From a bacterium UBP14_UBA6098 (lineage in GTDB: Bacteria > UBP14 > UBA6098), in assembly GCA_002428525.1 (NCBI GenBank), contig DIWU01000032.1:16264-80263 (forward strand): 64,000 nt of DNA, written 5' to 3'. How positions within the stretch are numbered: position 1 is the first letter of the stretch; each line of letters begins with the position of its first letter. The notes beneath the pieces were generated by a model. It ran no database searches. It saw nothing but the letters and a program-made list of their open reading frames with translations, and had not been told where the DNA came from. Made by a program: the position numbers and the translations under genes. This document shows positions 1-8,581 of the stretch, in pieces.

Positions 1-2
1 GC

Positions 3-281
3 AAACTCGCGTCTGTGCTTGGCCTTCCGCAATGGATAATCGAGAAAACCCCGACAGCCGACCTCTGGAAAGGCCAAACCGACGAAGGCGAGATGGGCAT
101 TTCATACGAAACTGCGGACAAAATCCTATTCAATATCAACGAGCGGGGTCTTTCGCCCGAAGAGCTCGAGTCCCTCGGCATCTCGGCCAAAGATATAAAA
201 ATCGTGCTCGAAAGAGTGAAAAGAAGCGAATTTAAAAGGAGAATGCCGGTTTACCCGACTTTTGAGGGTCTGCCGCTTTAA
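3..281 (+). CDS. nadE: NAD synthetase (NadE), C-terminal fragment
   Basis: This is the 3' end of a gene that starts before the window; the reading frame is open from base 3. NadE makes NAD from deamido-NAD, ATP and ammonia or glutamine, the last step of NAD synthesis in the cytoplasm. The visible part carries the conserved C-terminal signature around TPTADLWKGQTDEGEMGISY, followed by a short helical end closing with a prolyl-rich tail. That signature is specific to the family. kdsD begins 5 bases after its stop. nadD, the enzyme one step earlier in the same pathway, lies about 31 kb downstream. Whether an N-terminal amidase domain exists cannot be seen. Confidence 0.88.
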   Translation, partial: KLASVLGLPQWIIEKTPTADLWKGQTDEGEMGISYETADKILFNINERGLSPEELESLGISAKDIKIVLERVKRSEFKRRMPVYPTFEGLPL

Positions 282-286
282 GTAAT

Positions 287-1243
287 ATGAGTGTAAAAGT
301 AATATCTGAGCTTCTTCAGGCCGAATCGGCCGCAATCGCAAACCTCGTCGGAAAAATCGAGGGGCAGATAGTAAGCGCCGCAGACCTCTGCAGTTCATGC
401 TCCGGTCGCATAATCGTAATGGGCCTCGGCAAAAGCGGCCTCGTCGGCCGCAAGATCGCCTCAACTCTGGCCTCGACTGGAACATCGAGTGTCTTTATCC
501 ACGCCGCTGAGGCGCTCCACGGCGATTTGGGCATGATAACCGATCGCGACTGCGCAATACTTATATCGAAAAGCGGTTGCACGCCCGAAACACTGATGCT
601 GATCCCGCCGTTAAAGCGTTTGGGCGTGAAAATAATTGTCATCACCGGGAATCCGGCCTCGCCGGCGGCCAAAGAGGCCGATGTAGTCCTCGATATAGGC
701 GTTTCAACCGAGGCCGAACCGATAGGCGTCGTCCCGACGACCTCGACTACTGTGACTATGGCCATCGGCGATGCGCTCGCTATCGCGCTTATGACGCGAA
801 AGGGTTTCTCGAAGTCCGATTTCGCCCAGATACATCCGGCCGGCAACCTCGGAAGCCTTTTGAAGCGAGTCTCAGAGGTGATGCACACTGGGAATGCAAT
901 TCCACAGGTGCCGCCATCGGCCTCGACCATGGAGGGGATATTAGAAATGAGCGAAAAGCGCCTCGGGCATGTTTTAGTGGTCAAAGAAGGGAAACTGCTC
1001 GGGATCTTCTCCGACGGCGACCTGCGAAGAGCGCTTCAAGCGCATCCTAACGAGGACATCACCTCGCTTTCGATAACCGCCCTCGCCACAGCCGGACCTA
1101 AAACAATCGACGCCGGTGCTCTCGTCGAGGAGGCGGTCCGGACAATGGAGACGAAGAAGATCACAGCATTGCCCGTGCTTTCGGACGGTCTTCTCGTCGG
1201 AATAGTGCATCTTCATGATATTTTATCTGCGAGGGCCGTTTAG
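287..1243 (+). CDS. kdsD: D-arabinose 5-phosphate isomerase KdsD
   Basis: A 318-residue isomerase that converts ribulose 5-phosphate to arabinose 5-phosphate, the first committed precursor of Kdo, the sugar joining lipid A to LPS core. An SIS domain fills about residues 35-175, with the sugar-binding glycine-serine run MGLGKSGLVGRK, the HAAEALHGDLGM motif, and SKSG near residue 93. Two CBS domains follow (about 205-318). Length and domain order are those of KdsD/KpsF. It opens the polysaccharide locus and lies 3 bases from the flippase after it. A free-standing GutQ-like role cannot be excluded, but the context favours Kdo synthesis. Confidence 0.93.
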   Translation: MSVKVISELLQAESAAIANLVGKIEGQIVSAADLCSSCSGRIIVMGLGKSGLVGRKIASTLASTGTSSVFIHAAEALHGDLGMITDRDCAILISKSGCTPETLMLIPPLKRLGVKIIVITGNPASPAAKEADVVLDIGVSTEAEPIGVVPTTSTTVTMAIGDALAIALMTRKGFSKSDFAQIHPAGNLGSLLKRVSEVMHTGNAIPQVPPSASTMEGILEMSEKRLGHVLVVKEGKLLGIFSDGDLRRALQAHPNEDITSLSITALATAGPKTIDAGALVEEAVRTMETKKITALPVLSDGLLVGIVHLHDILSARAV

Positions 1244-1246
1244 GCG

Positions 1247-2695
1247 ATGTCCCTCAAGCGCGATCTGATACGCGATACGGCCCTTTACGGCCTCGGCGAT
1301 ATTCTCACAAAGGCTATCGCTTTCCTGCTTATACCCCTCTATACGAACTCCCTCGTGCCGGAGGAATACGGTATCTACCAGTTGGTCGTCCTGTATGTCA
1401 CAGTCGCGATGGTTTTCTCTCTGAGCGGTATGAATGTCGCATTGTTCAAGCATTTTGTCGTCACACCGGAGGAGGGGAAGCGGCGAGAGCTTTTTACGAT
1501 TACTGTTTTGTGGGTGTTTTTAAGCTCGGCGCTGATAATCGGTCTTTCGATGCTTCTTTCCGGGCCGCTTTCGGAGCTTGTGGCCGGCAATACCGGCCGA
1601 AGAGATATCGTCGGGCTCGCGGCGCTCAGTTCCGGCCTCGACACGCTTTTACTCGTGCTCCTTTTGATCTTTCGCATGGAAAAACGCCCGATCGGCTATA
1701 TAACCTTTTCCCTGATAAAGATTGTCGTTATTTTGGCCGGCAATTATTTTCTGGTTTGGAAGATGGGCATGGGCGTCGTCGGGATATTGATCGCGGGGAT
1801 AATCGCGAATCTTGTTATCCTGATTCCGCTTTTGATCAAGGTCGGTAACTACTTCATCTGGCCGGTTTCGAGAAAGCTATTCATTGAGCTCCTTGTATGG
1901 GGAATCCCGTTCATCCCTTCATCGCTGTCTTCGGTGATCTTGACGCTTTCCGACAGGCTCGTTCTTCGTTATATGGCGGGTTTCGACTCGGCGGGGATTT
2001 ATTCGGTGGGCTATAAGATCGGCGGTGCGGTTTTACTTCTATATACAGCTTTCAGGTTCGCGTGGGGGCCGTATATGTTCGAGCTTGCGAAGGATATCGA
2101 AACCGCCCGAAAGACCTACCCGAGGGTTTTAAATGTGCTTATTGCACTGCTCGGGTTGGCGGCGCTCGGGCTGGTCGGCTTTTCGAGCGAGATCTTCCGG
2201 TTTTTCGTTGGAGAGCTTTATTATTCGGCGCGTGCGGTGCTGATCCCAATATCGCTGTCCGTTCTCTTCGACGCCTCCTCGCTGTTCTTCGGCGCGGCAC
2301 TCCAGACGCGCGATAGGACAATCTATATCCCCGTGGTCACCGGTCTTGCGGCTGTCTCGAATATCCTGCTGAATATACTGCTCATCCCGAAATACGGTTT
2401 CATGGGCGCGGCTTGGGCGACACTCGCTTCCTATATCGCCTTGGCCTATATGAACTTCCGTGTTGCGAACCCCTTCATGCCGGTGAAATACGATTGGCTT
2501 AAGCTGACCTCGATAGTCGCCTCGGTGTCCGGCGGGATGGCGCTTATGTGGTTCGTGGAATCCTTTGTTTTAAGGATAGTATTATTTATTGGAGTCAGTG
2601 TGATAGTTTTCTTTATCTCCTGTGAAAACCCTAAAAACTTTGTTAATAGTATTTACCGCTCGTCGAATATGTATCATCGGCGATGCTCTAAATAA
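1247..2695 (+). CDS. Oligosaccharide flippase (Wzx-like), first copy
   Basis: A 482-residue polytopic inner-membrane protein of the MOP superfamily polysaccharide flippases, which move undecaprenyl-linked glycans across the membrane. It has about 12 hydrophobic segments and the usual family opening of a short cytoplasmic lead, then a first membrane helix and the LVPEEYGIYQL stretch after it. It follows kdsD by 3 bases. From about base 2565 the DNA turns abruptly AT-rich, and the last 40 or so residues (ending YHRRCSK) do not look like a usual flippase end. A recombination junction may have replaced its 3' end. The glycan it carries is unknown. Confidence 0.85.
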   Translation: MSLKRDLIRDTALYGLGDILTKAIAFLLIPLYTNSLVPEEYGIYQLVVLYVTVAMVFSLSGMNVALFKHFVVTPEEGKRRELFTITVLWVFLSSALIIGLSMLLSGPLSELVAGNTGRRDIVGLAALSSGLDTLLLVLLLIFRMEKRPIGYITFSLIKIVVILAGNYFLVWKMGMGVVGILIAGIIANLVILIPLLIKVGNYFIWPVSRKLFIELLVWGIPFIPSSLSSVILTLSDRLVLRYMAGFDSAGIYSVGYKIGGAVLLLYTAFRFAWGPYMFELAKDIETARKTYPRVLNVLIALLGLAALGLVGFSSEIFRFFVGELYYSARAVLIPISLSVLFDASSLFFGAALQTRDRTIYIPVVTGLAAVSNILLNILLIPKYGFMGAAWATLASYIALAYMNFRVANPFMPVKYDWLKLTSIVASVSGGMALMWFVESFVLRIVLFIGVSVIVFFISCENPKNFVNSIYRSSNMYHRRCSK

Positions 2696-2730
2696 CAATA
2701 TTCAGACTCAAATACAGCAGACTTGAACAA

Positions 2731-4227
2731 ATGATGAATGACAACAACTACATTCAACAAAATGGGCAATTATCCCGATCTGTAGTTTCTGGTGGTATAT
2801 GGATTACATTATCTAAGATATTACAACATAGTTTAAATTTCATTAGGACAATAACACTTGCTCGTTTGCTCTCTCCAGACAACTTCGGCCTTTTCGGCAT
2901 AGCAATGCTCGCGCTTACAGCAATAGATAAATTTTCTTTCACTGGTTTCGATCAAGCACTGATTCAGAAAAGAGAGAATATTGAGCCTTATCTCGATTCT
3001 GCATGGACTATTCAGGTTATTCGCGGTTTAATCTTAGGATTATTATTGTTTTGCACAGCACCTCTTGTCGCGAAATTCTTCCATGAACCGCAGGTTACAT
3101 TACTATTAAAAGTTCTGGGCTTTTCAATTTTCATTGGAGGTTTCAGAAACATAGGTATCGTGTTTTTCCATAAGAATATCCAGTTCAATAGAATGTTTAT
3201 ATATGAATTAAGTGGTACAATAACTGATTTTGGAGTCGCGCTAACTGCCGCCATTATATTGCGTAACGCATGGGCGCTAGTCTTTGGTTTCACGGCAAGG
3301 AATATTGTCCAAACAATTGTTTCGTATGTCATCCATCAATATAAACCGCGCTTTAAAATTAATTGGAAGCATACAAAGGACCTCTTGAGTTTCGGCCAAT
3401 GGATTTGGGGTAGCACGATACTGATATTTCTGCTAACTCAAGGAGACGATATTTTAGTTGGAAAGATACTTGGAACAACAGCGTTAGGGTTTTACCAAAT
3501 GGGATATAAAATCTCGAACCTTCCAGCTACAGAGATTACTCATGCCCTTTCGCAAGTGATTTTCCCAGCCTATTCAAGACTGCAGGACAATATTCCAAAG
3601 CTTAGAGCCGCTTTCTTGAGAGTTTTCCAAATGATGACATTTATCACCTTTCCAATTGCGATACTGATATTCGTCCTCGCGCCAGATTTTACTATTGTTT
3701 TTCTCGGCGAAAAATGGATGCCTATGGTGCCGGTGATGAAAACACTATGCTATTTTGCTGTTATTAGGACGATTAATTCTGTGTTTTCAGCTGTGTTAAC
3801 TGCATTGGGCAAGCCGCGTATTTCAACGATAGGATCGTTTTTCCAATTGATATTATTCGTAATAATTGTGTATCCATTGATAATAAACTTCGGACTAGTT
3901 GGTGTAGCTTATGCCACTATTATCCCGAATGCTTTCTTCCTGATATATATCGGCATCAGGCTACTGAAAGAAATTGACACACAGTTTTCAAAGCTGTTGA
4001 GTGTTATCCTTCCATCGATTGCGGGATGTCTATCAACTTATTTATCTGTAACCTTTGTGAATAATACGTTTTCTTTTAATGCCTCTGTGATCTCCATTAT
4101 TTCACTCGCTATTTTAGGGGGTGGAGTATATATTGTTGTTGTTTATTTGTCGGATATTCTAACAAAGGGAAGTCTTACTAATAGTGTTAAACAGATTCTT
4201 TTATATAAACGAGCGGATTTATTATGA
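2731..4227 (+). CDS. Lipopolysaccharide O-unit flippase (Wzx/WzxC-like), second copy
   Basis: A 498-residue multi-spanning membrane protein of the same superfamily as the preceding gene but of the WzxC/RfbX-like branch: typical features are LARLLSPDNFGLFGIAML near residue 50 and LGTTALGFYQMGYKISNLP near 250. It probably exports lipid-linked repeat units. The gene is clearly AT-richer than kdsD or gmd and uses AT-ending codons, consistent with horizontal exchange. Two adjacent ATGs open it; no clear Shine-Dalgarno is visible. The stop overlaps the start of the methyltransferase by 4 bases, so the two are probably translated together. Confidence 0.85.
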   Translation: MMNDNNYIQQNGQLSRSVVSGGIWITLSKILQHSLNFIRTITLARLLSPDNFGLFGIAMLALTAIDKFSFTGFDQALIQKRENIEPYLDSAWTIQVIRGLILGLLLFCTAPLVAKFFHEPQVTLLLKVLGFSIFIGGFRNIGIVFFHKNIQFNRMFIYELSGTITDFGVALTAAIILRNAWALVFGFTARNIVQTIVSYVIHQYKPRFKINWKHTKDLLSFGQWIWGSTILIFLLTQGDDILVGKILGTTALGFYQMGYKISNLPATEITHALSQVIFPAYSRLQDNIPKLRAAFLRVFQMMTFITFPIAILIFVLAPDFTIVFLGEKWMPMVPVMKTLCYFAVIRTINSVFSAVLTALGKPRISTIGSFFQLILFVIIVYPLIINFGLVGVAYATIIPNAFFLIYIGIRLLKEIDTQFSKLLSVILPSIAGCLSTYLSVTFVNNTFSFNASVISIISLAILGGGVYIVVVYLSDILTKGSLTNSVKQILLYKRADLL

Positions 4228-4907
4228 GCGATGAACTAAATAAATTCAACGAAGCATATACCGGTAACAGGCCGGATGTCCAACAATTGATTCCCGATAA
4301 TGTTCAGAGGGTTCTGGATTGTGGTTGTAGTGTAGGCGCTCTCGGGGAAGAGATCGCAAAAAGGCCTAATAAACCCGAGGTCTGCGGGATAGAATTAGAC
4401 GAACAAACTGCACAAATCGCTAAGAGTAAGTTAGATCGTGTCATTATCGGAAATCTCGACACGATCGATTTCGCGGAACACTTCCAAAAGGGATACTTCG
4501 ATTGTATAATATTCTCCGATGTGCTCGAACATACACAAGACCCATGGGGTATTCTAAAGAATGCAATGCCTTTTCTAAACAACGATGGTTTCGTGATAAT
4601 CAGTATTCCAAATATTCGTCACTACACCACGATATGCAATCTAATCTTTCGCGATTATTGGCCATATAGAGAAAGAGGTCTTCACGATAAAACACACCTA
4701 AGGTTCTTCACGCTTAAAAGTATTAAAGAACTATGTGAAAATGCCGGCCTCCAAATCCAAAGATTGGAACGCAATTATCGGATCTACGAAAGGCCACATT
4801 ATAGGAACAGGTTCGCGAAATACTTAGCCATCCCGTTCTTGCGCGGTTTTCTTGTTTTCCAGTATCTCATTGTCGCAAAAAAAAGAGGGCCGCATGGCGG
4901 GGAATAG
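4224..4907 (+). CDS. SAM-dependent methyltransferase (class I)
   Basis: A 227-residue soluble protein with a Rossmann-type methyltransferase fold. Motif I is VLDCGCSVGALGEEIA at about residue 30. An acidic residue after the next strand (GIELDE) should bind SAM ribose, and IIFSDVLEHTQDPWGIL is the post-motif region typical of the Methyltransf_11/23 families. Such enzymes in polysaccharide loci usually methylate a sugar or cap a chain end; the substrate here is unknown. It overlaps the flippase by 4 bases and the next gene by 14, so it belongs to the same transcription unit. Confidence 0.82.
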   Translation: MSDELNKFNEAYTGNRPDVQQLIPDNVQRVLDCGCSVGALGEEIAKRPNKPEVCGIELDEQTAQIAKSKLDRVIIGNLDTIDFAEHFQKGYFDCIIFSDVLEHTQDPWGILKNAMPFLNNDGFVIISIPNIRHYTTICNLIFRDYWPYRERGLHDKTHLRFFTLKSIKELCENAGLQIQRLERNYRIYERPHYRNRFAKYLAIPFLRGFLVFQYLIVAKKRGPHGGE

Positions 4908-5961
4908 AAAAACTACAATGAGACTTAAAATATCCTCATACTTGAGGAGAATAGCATCTAAAGAAAAAAATTCATTTTCGGAGAAGCTCGCACTTTTTGC
5001 ACGAGCTATTTATTTGAAGCTAAAAAGTGTGTATAAAGCTATCATGCTGTCAATGTCGAAAAGTAACTCAAAAATGGTCTCAAGGCTTTACCTGAAGCAA
5101 AGAAGTTTCATGAGAGCCAAGCTTGAAGGGCGCTATTCTTTCGTCACAATCGACGAACTCGTTCTGTGGACGATGGATTGGATTAAAACCAACAAAATCG
5201 ACCACGACATTATTGTCGGAATACCGCGGAGCGGATTATTAGTCGCTAATATACTGGCATTAAAACTTGGGAAACCTTTATCTACGCCGGAGCTTTTCGT
5301 GCAAGGTTCCCTCTGGAATAGCAAGTATATTGAATTAACCGAAAACATTAAGAGTGTTCTATTGGTCGATGACACAGTTAGTTCGGGTAAAACTCTGGAT
5401 GATAATCTGCAAGTTATACTCCCCTATTGCGAAAAACGAGGAATTTCGATTACCAAAGCGGCTCTTATCGTTACCGACGAAGCGCTTTCTTCAGTGGATG
5501 CTTTCTATAAGATCCTTCCTCAACCGAGGCTATTCGAATGGAACTTGATGCACTCCAAAAAGGGGATTATTTGTTCGGATATGGACGGCGTTATATGTGA
5601 AAATTGTCCTCCCGGCGTGGATGCCGATGAAGACCGGTATCTCGAGTGGCTCGATAATGCAAAGCCATATATGATACCTGCTTTTGAAATCGATGTTATT
5701 GTTTCGGGGCGTCTGGAAAAGTATCGGGAGCAAACAGAACATTGGCTCAAAAAATATAAAGTCCGATATAAAGAGCTTTGCCTTTGGGATTTGGAATCCA
5801 AAGAACTAAGATTAGGCAATTATGTTAAACATAAAATCGATGTAATCTTGAAGACAAAGCCGGATATGGTATTCGAAAGCGAGCATAACCAAGCTGAAGA
5901 GATATGGAAAGCTACTCATGTCACTACAATATGCACTGACGATATGATTATCTTCTCATAA
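4894..5961 (+). CDS. Phosphoribosyltransferase-HAD phosphatase two-domain protein
   Basis: I place the start at the ATG at 4894, 4 bases after a GAGGG ribosome-binding site; an ATG-free extension to 4852 is possible but lies inside the methyltransferase. The 355-residue product begins with a basic region, then a type I phosphoribosyltransferase fold: GIPRSGLLVANILAL near residue 110 and the PRPP-binding loop VLLVDDTVSSGKTL near 153. A second domain begins near residue 223 with SDMDGVICE, a HAD-type DxD motif, and continues with VIVSGRLEKYREQTEHWL. Bifunctional PRPP-plus-phosphatase chemistry is an inference from the two motifs. Its place between a methyltransferase and glycosyltransferases suggests a role in making or modifying a sugar donor. 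Confidence 0.65.
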   Translation: MAGNRKTTMRLKISSYLRRIASKEKNSFSEKLALFARAIYLKLKSVYKAIMLSMSKSNSKMVSRLYLKQRSFMRAKLEGRYSFVTIDELVLWTMDWIKTNKIDHDIIVGIPRSGLLVANILALKLGKPLSTPELFVQGSLWNSKYIELTENIKSVLLVDDTVSSGKTLDDNLQVILPYCEKRGISITKAALIVTDEALSSVDAFYKILPQPRLFEWNLMHSKKGIICSDMDGVICENCPPGVDADEDRYLEWLDNAKPYMIPAFEIDVIVSGRLEKYREQTEHWLKKYKVRYKELCLWDLESKELRLGNYVKHKIDVILKTKPDMVFESEHNQAEEIWKATHVTTICTDDMIIFS

Positions 5962-6176
5962 TACATTCAAAGAAGAGGATATATTGCAAATTCGTCTGAC
6001 AAGCTTGATAATCCATGGGTTAATAATCGACAAAGAACACTTCGAGAAATAGAGTGAGTATTCTTTGAGAATCTTCAGAAACATAAATAAACTTGGCCAA
6101 AAACCCCATAATCAGCTTAAGTTCTGTAGATATCCATACGACATCTCTTCCATAATCAAAGAGGTGTATATTTGAT
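5962..6176 (+). other. AT-rich gap with a possible decayed reading frame
   Basis: These 215 bases separate the phosphoribosyltransferase-HAD gene from a glycosyltransferase. One frame reads from a TTG at 5984 (after AGAGGAT at 5974-5980) to a TAG at 6050. It then reopens from 6053 to a TGA at 6173, one base before the next ATG. The second part would encode a plausible 36-residue peptide with LRIFRNINKLGQKPH near its start. I recognise no family. It could be a gene remnant broken by one stop codon, or chance. Confidence 0.25.
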
Positions 6177-7298
6177 ATGAAGATACTCTTTACCACAGGA
6201 AGGATACATCAAATCGGAGGCGGTGCTGAAAGATCGGCGACGACTCTCATAAGAAAACTATCTGAAAAGCATCATGTATGTGTGTTCAATATAGTATTTG
6301 AACCACAGCCTGAAAAGAATCCAGGGCTTATAGGAAGCAACATCGAGATAATCGACTGGAATTTCCCCATAAAGACAAAGAAAACTCTTAGAATGCCATA
6401 TCACGCCAGATTACTCTCCTGCGATATTCAAGCACAGAGGGAACTTAACAAGATAGCGAGAAACTTCCAGCCGGAAATTGTAATAGCTCAGAAACCTCCT
6501 GTGGTATATGAAGATCCTATTCCGAGCAATAAAGCACCAATCATCACATTTGTTAGAGATACGGAGTATTTAGACCCATTCAACATAGAACATAAGTGTT
6601 TTATTCATTACAACACCCTATTTATGAAATTAAGGCAAAAAAGGATGCTAAAATTATTGAAAAAAAGTAACTTGCTTATTGTCGCAAGTGATTTTATGCG
6701 GGAGAAGCTCAATGGATTCGGCTTGTCCGCTGAGGTCGTTCCACCCTTTATTGAATTTGAAAAATATGCCTCTAACCCTGCGGGTGATAGAGATTCCATT
6801 ACAATGATAGCCGCAAATCTTGCAAAACATAAAGGGGTAGATATCTTTTTGCGTATTGCTGAGAAGTGTCCCGATTTGAAGTTTCTGTTGGTAGGGCGTT
6901 TGCCAGAAGAGCATGGAGATTTGCCTTCCAATGTTGTCCATTTGAGATGGACAGACGATATCAAGTCGATACTTGCGAAAACGATGCTTCTTCTTGTTCC
7001 GTCCCGCTGGGAAGAACCTTTTGGTAGATTGCCGGTAGAGGCGGGAGTTAACGGCATTCCCTCTATTGCAAGCAACAGAGGAGGGCTGGTCGAAGCCGTT
7101 GGAGAAGGAGGTATATTGATTCAAAATTACGAGGATATCGACCTTTGGGTTGAGGCAATTACAAGTGTTCTCAATAATTCTGCTATATATAACTCTCTGT
7201 CAAAAAACGCTATAGAGAATGCTAATCGTTTTGAATTTTGCTATTCTTATGCTAAATTTACATCTTTGGTAAAAGAGTATTTTGGGATTGAGCTGTGA
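6177..7298 (+). CDS. Glycosyltransferase family 4
   Basis: A 373-residue GT-B fold retaining glycosyltransferase. The N-terminal acceptor domain opens with a short strand and the glycine-rich loop GRIHQIGGGAERSA. The C-terminal domain carries the nucleotide-sugar region: LVPSRWEEPFGRLPVEAGVNGIP near residue 280, where E-x7-E spans two donor-binding glutamates, then ASNRGGLVEAV. It probably adds one sugar to the lipid-linked glycan at the cytoplasmic membrane face. The gene is AT-rich like its upstream neighbours. Donor and acceptor cannot be read from the sequence. Confidence 0.85.
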   Translation: MKILFTTGRIHQIGGGAERSATTLIRKLSEKHHVCVFNIVFEPQPEKNPGLIGSNIEIIDWNFPIKTKKTLRMPYHARLLSCDIQAQRELNKIARNFQPEIVIAQKPPVVYEDPIPSNKAPIITFVRDTEYLDPFNIEHKCFIHYNTLFMKLRQKRMLKLLKKSNLLIVASDFMREKLNGFGLSAEVVPPFIEFEKYASNPAGDRDSITMIAANLAKHKGVDIFLRIAEKCPDLKFLLVGRLPEEHGDLPSNVVHLRWTDDIKSILAKTMLLLVPSRWEEPFGRLPVEAGVNGIPSIASNRGGLVEAVGEGGILIQNYEDIDLWVEAITSVLNNSAIYNSLSKNAIENANRFEFCYSYAKFTSLVKEYFGIEL

Positions 7299-7389
7299 AA
7301 TCGGCCGCAGTTTATTCCCTTTGGTTTTTGTCGTTTATTAAGTCCATTAAAACAGTAATGAATACATCTTGTATTTCAAGGCGGAGTTC

Positions 7390-8499
7390 ATGAGAATAGC
7401 AATCGACATTTCTACATTGTGTAGATCGCGGACTGGCGTAGCACTATTCACATATTATACATTGCGTGAGCTTACACTTATTGATAATTCCAATACGTAC
7501 TTTCTCTATGTTAATAAGGCCGTTTCCCTCGATTTCCCTCTGCCGCCGAACTTCTTCATCCGCCCGACGCAGATCCCCTTGCCGCAGTTCCAGCTGTGGT
7601 TTCACATCGGCCTGCCGATGTTTTTGCGAAGTGATAAAATCGACATCTTCCACGGGACGAATTTCCTCATCCCGCCTTTCCCCGGGTGCAAGACGGTCTC
7701 GACGGTTCACGACCTTTCGAGCCTTGTTATGCCATCACAACATAAGACTTTTCATCGAATCTCTCACGGCCTTTTCCTCAAAAACTCTATGCGCAGAGCG
7801 GATGCGATTATCGCAGTCAGCGAGTTCACGCGGAGCGAGATTTCCCGCCTCTTTCCCGAAATGTCTGATAAGACTGTCGTTATTCACGAGGCAGTATCGC
7901 CGGAATTTCGGGCAATAGAAGATGTCGCCCTATTGCGCAATATCAGCGAAAAACACGGCCTCCCCGAACGCTTCATTCTCTTCGTCGGCACGCTGGAGCC
8001 GAGGAAAAACATCGAGGGCCTCATGCGAGCGTTCGCTGGAATCAAGGGCCAAATTCCCCATAAACTCGTTATCGTCGGCGGAAGGGGTTGGAAGTTCTCC
8101 GGAATATTCGATCTGGTGAAAAGGCTCGATATCGAGGATGATATAATTTTCACCGATTATGTCCTCGCAGGGGATCTCCCGGTGATATACAACCTCGCTG
8201 ATATTTTCTGCTATCCATCTTTTTACGAGGGCTTCGGACTGCCGGTGCTCGAGGCGATGGCCTGTGGAACTCCGGTGTTGACCTCTAATGTCAGCTCCTT
8301 GCCGGAGGTCGCCGGGAATGCGGCCCTACTATTCGACCCCCGTTCACCGGAGGATATCGCGGAGAGGATAATTCAGCTGGCCAATAACGAGACCCTCCGC
8401 GCGGAGCTTTCCAAAGCGGGCCTTCGACGCGCGTCCGAATTCTCTTGGGCGGATACCGCGAAAAAAACACTCGAGACCTACCGCCGCGCCCTCGAATAA
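7390..8499 (+). CDS. Glycosyltransferase family 4 with composition break
   Basis: A 369-residue GT-B glycosyltransferase. I prefer the ATG at 7390, preceded by AAGGCGGAG, over an in-frame TTG at 7369. Family marks: FVGTLEPRKNIEGLMRAF near residue 195 (the phosphate-binding loop of GT4 enzymes), then YPSFYEGFGLPVLEAMACGTPV near 270 with its E-x7-E pair, and SSLPEVAG. The first 130 or so bases are AT-rich like the upstream cassette, while the rest matches the GC-richer flank, so the gene appears to straddle a recombination edge. An 82-base gap with a likely promoter region separates it from gmd. Sugar specificity is unknown. Confidence 0.88.
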   Translation: MRIAIDISTLCRSRTGVALFTYYTLRELTLIDNSNTYFLYVNKAVSLDFPLPPNFFIRPTQIPLPQFQLWFHIGLPMFLRSDKIDIFHGTNFLIPPFPGCKTVSTVHDLSSLVMPSQHKTFHRISHGLFLKNSMRRADAIIAVSEFTRSEISRLFPEMSDKTVVIHEAVSPEFRAIEDVALLRNISEKHGLPERFILFVGTLEPRKNIEGLMRAFAGIKGQIPHKLVIVGGRGWKFSGIFDLVKRLDIEDDIIFTDYVLAGDLPVIYNLADIFCYPSFYEGFGLPVLEAMACGTPVLTSNVSSLPEVAGNAALLFDPRSPEDIAERIIQLANNETLRAELSKAGLRRASEFSWADTAKKTLETYRRALE

Positions 8500-8581
8500 A
8501 GACCCTCTTTTCCCACTTGTTAATAAAGCCGAATTTTATATATTACTATAGAAACTTTCTATCGAGCTATTTGGAGGAACG

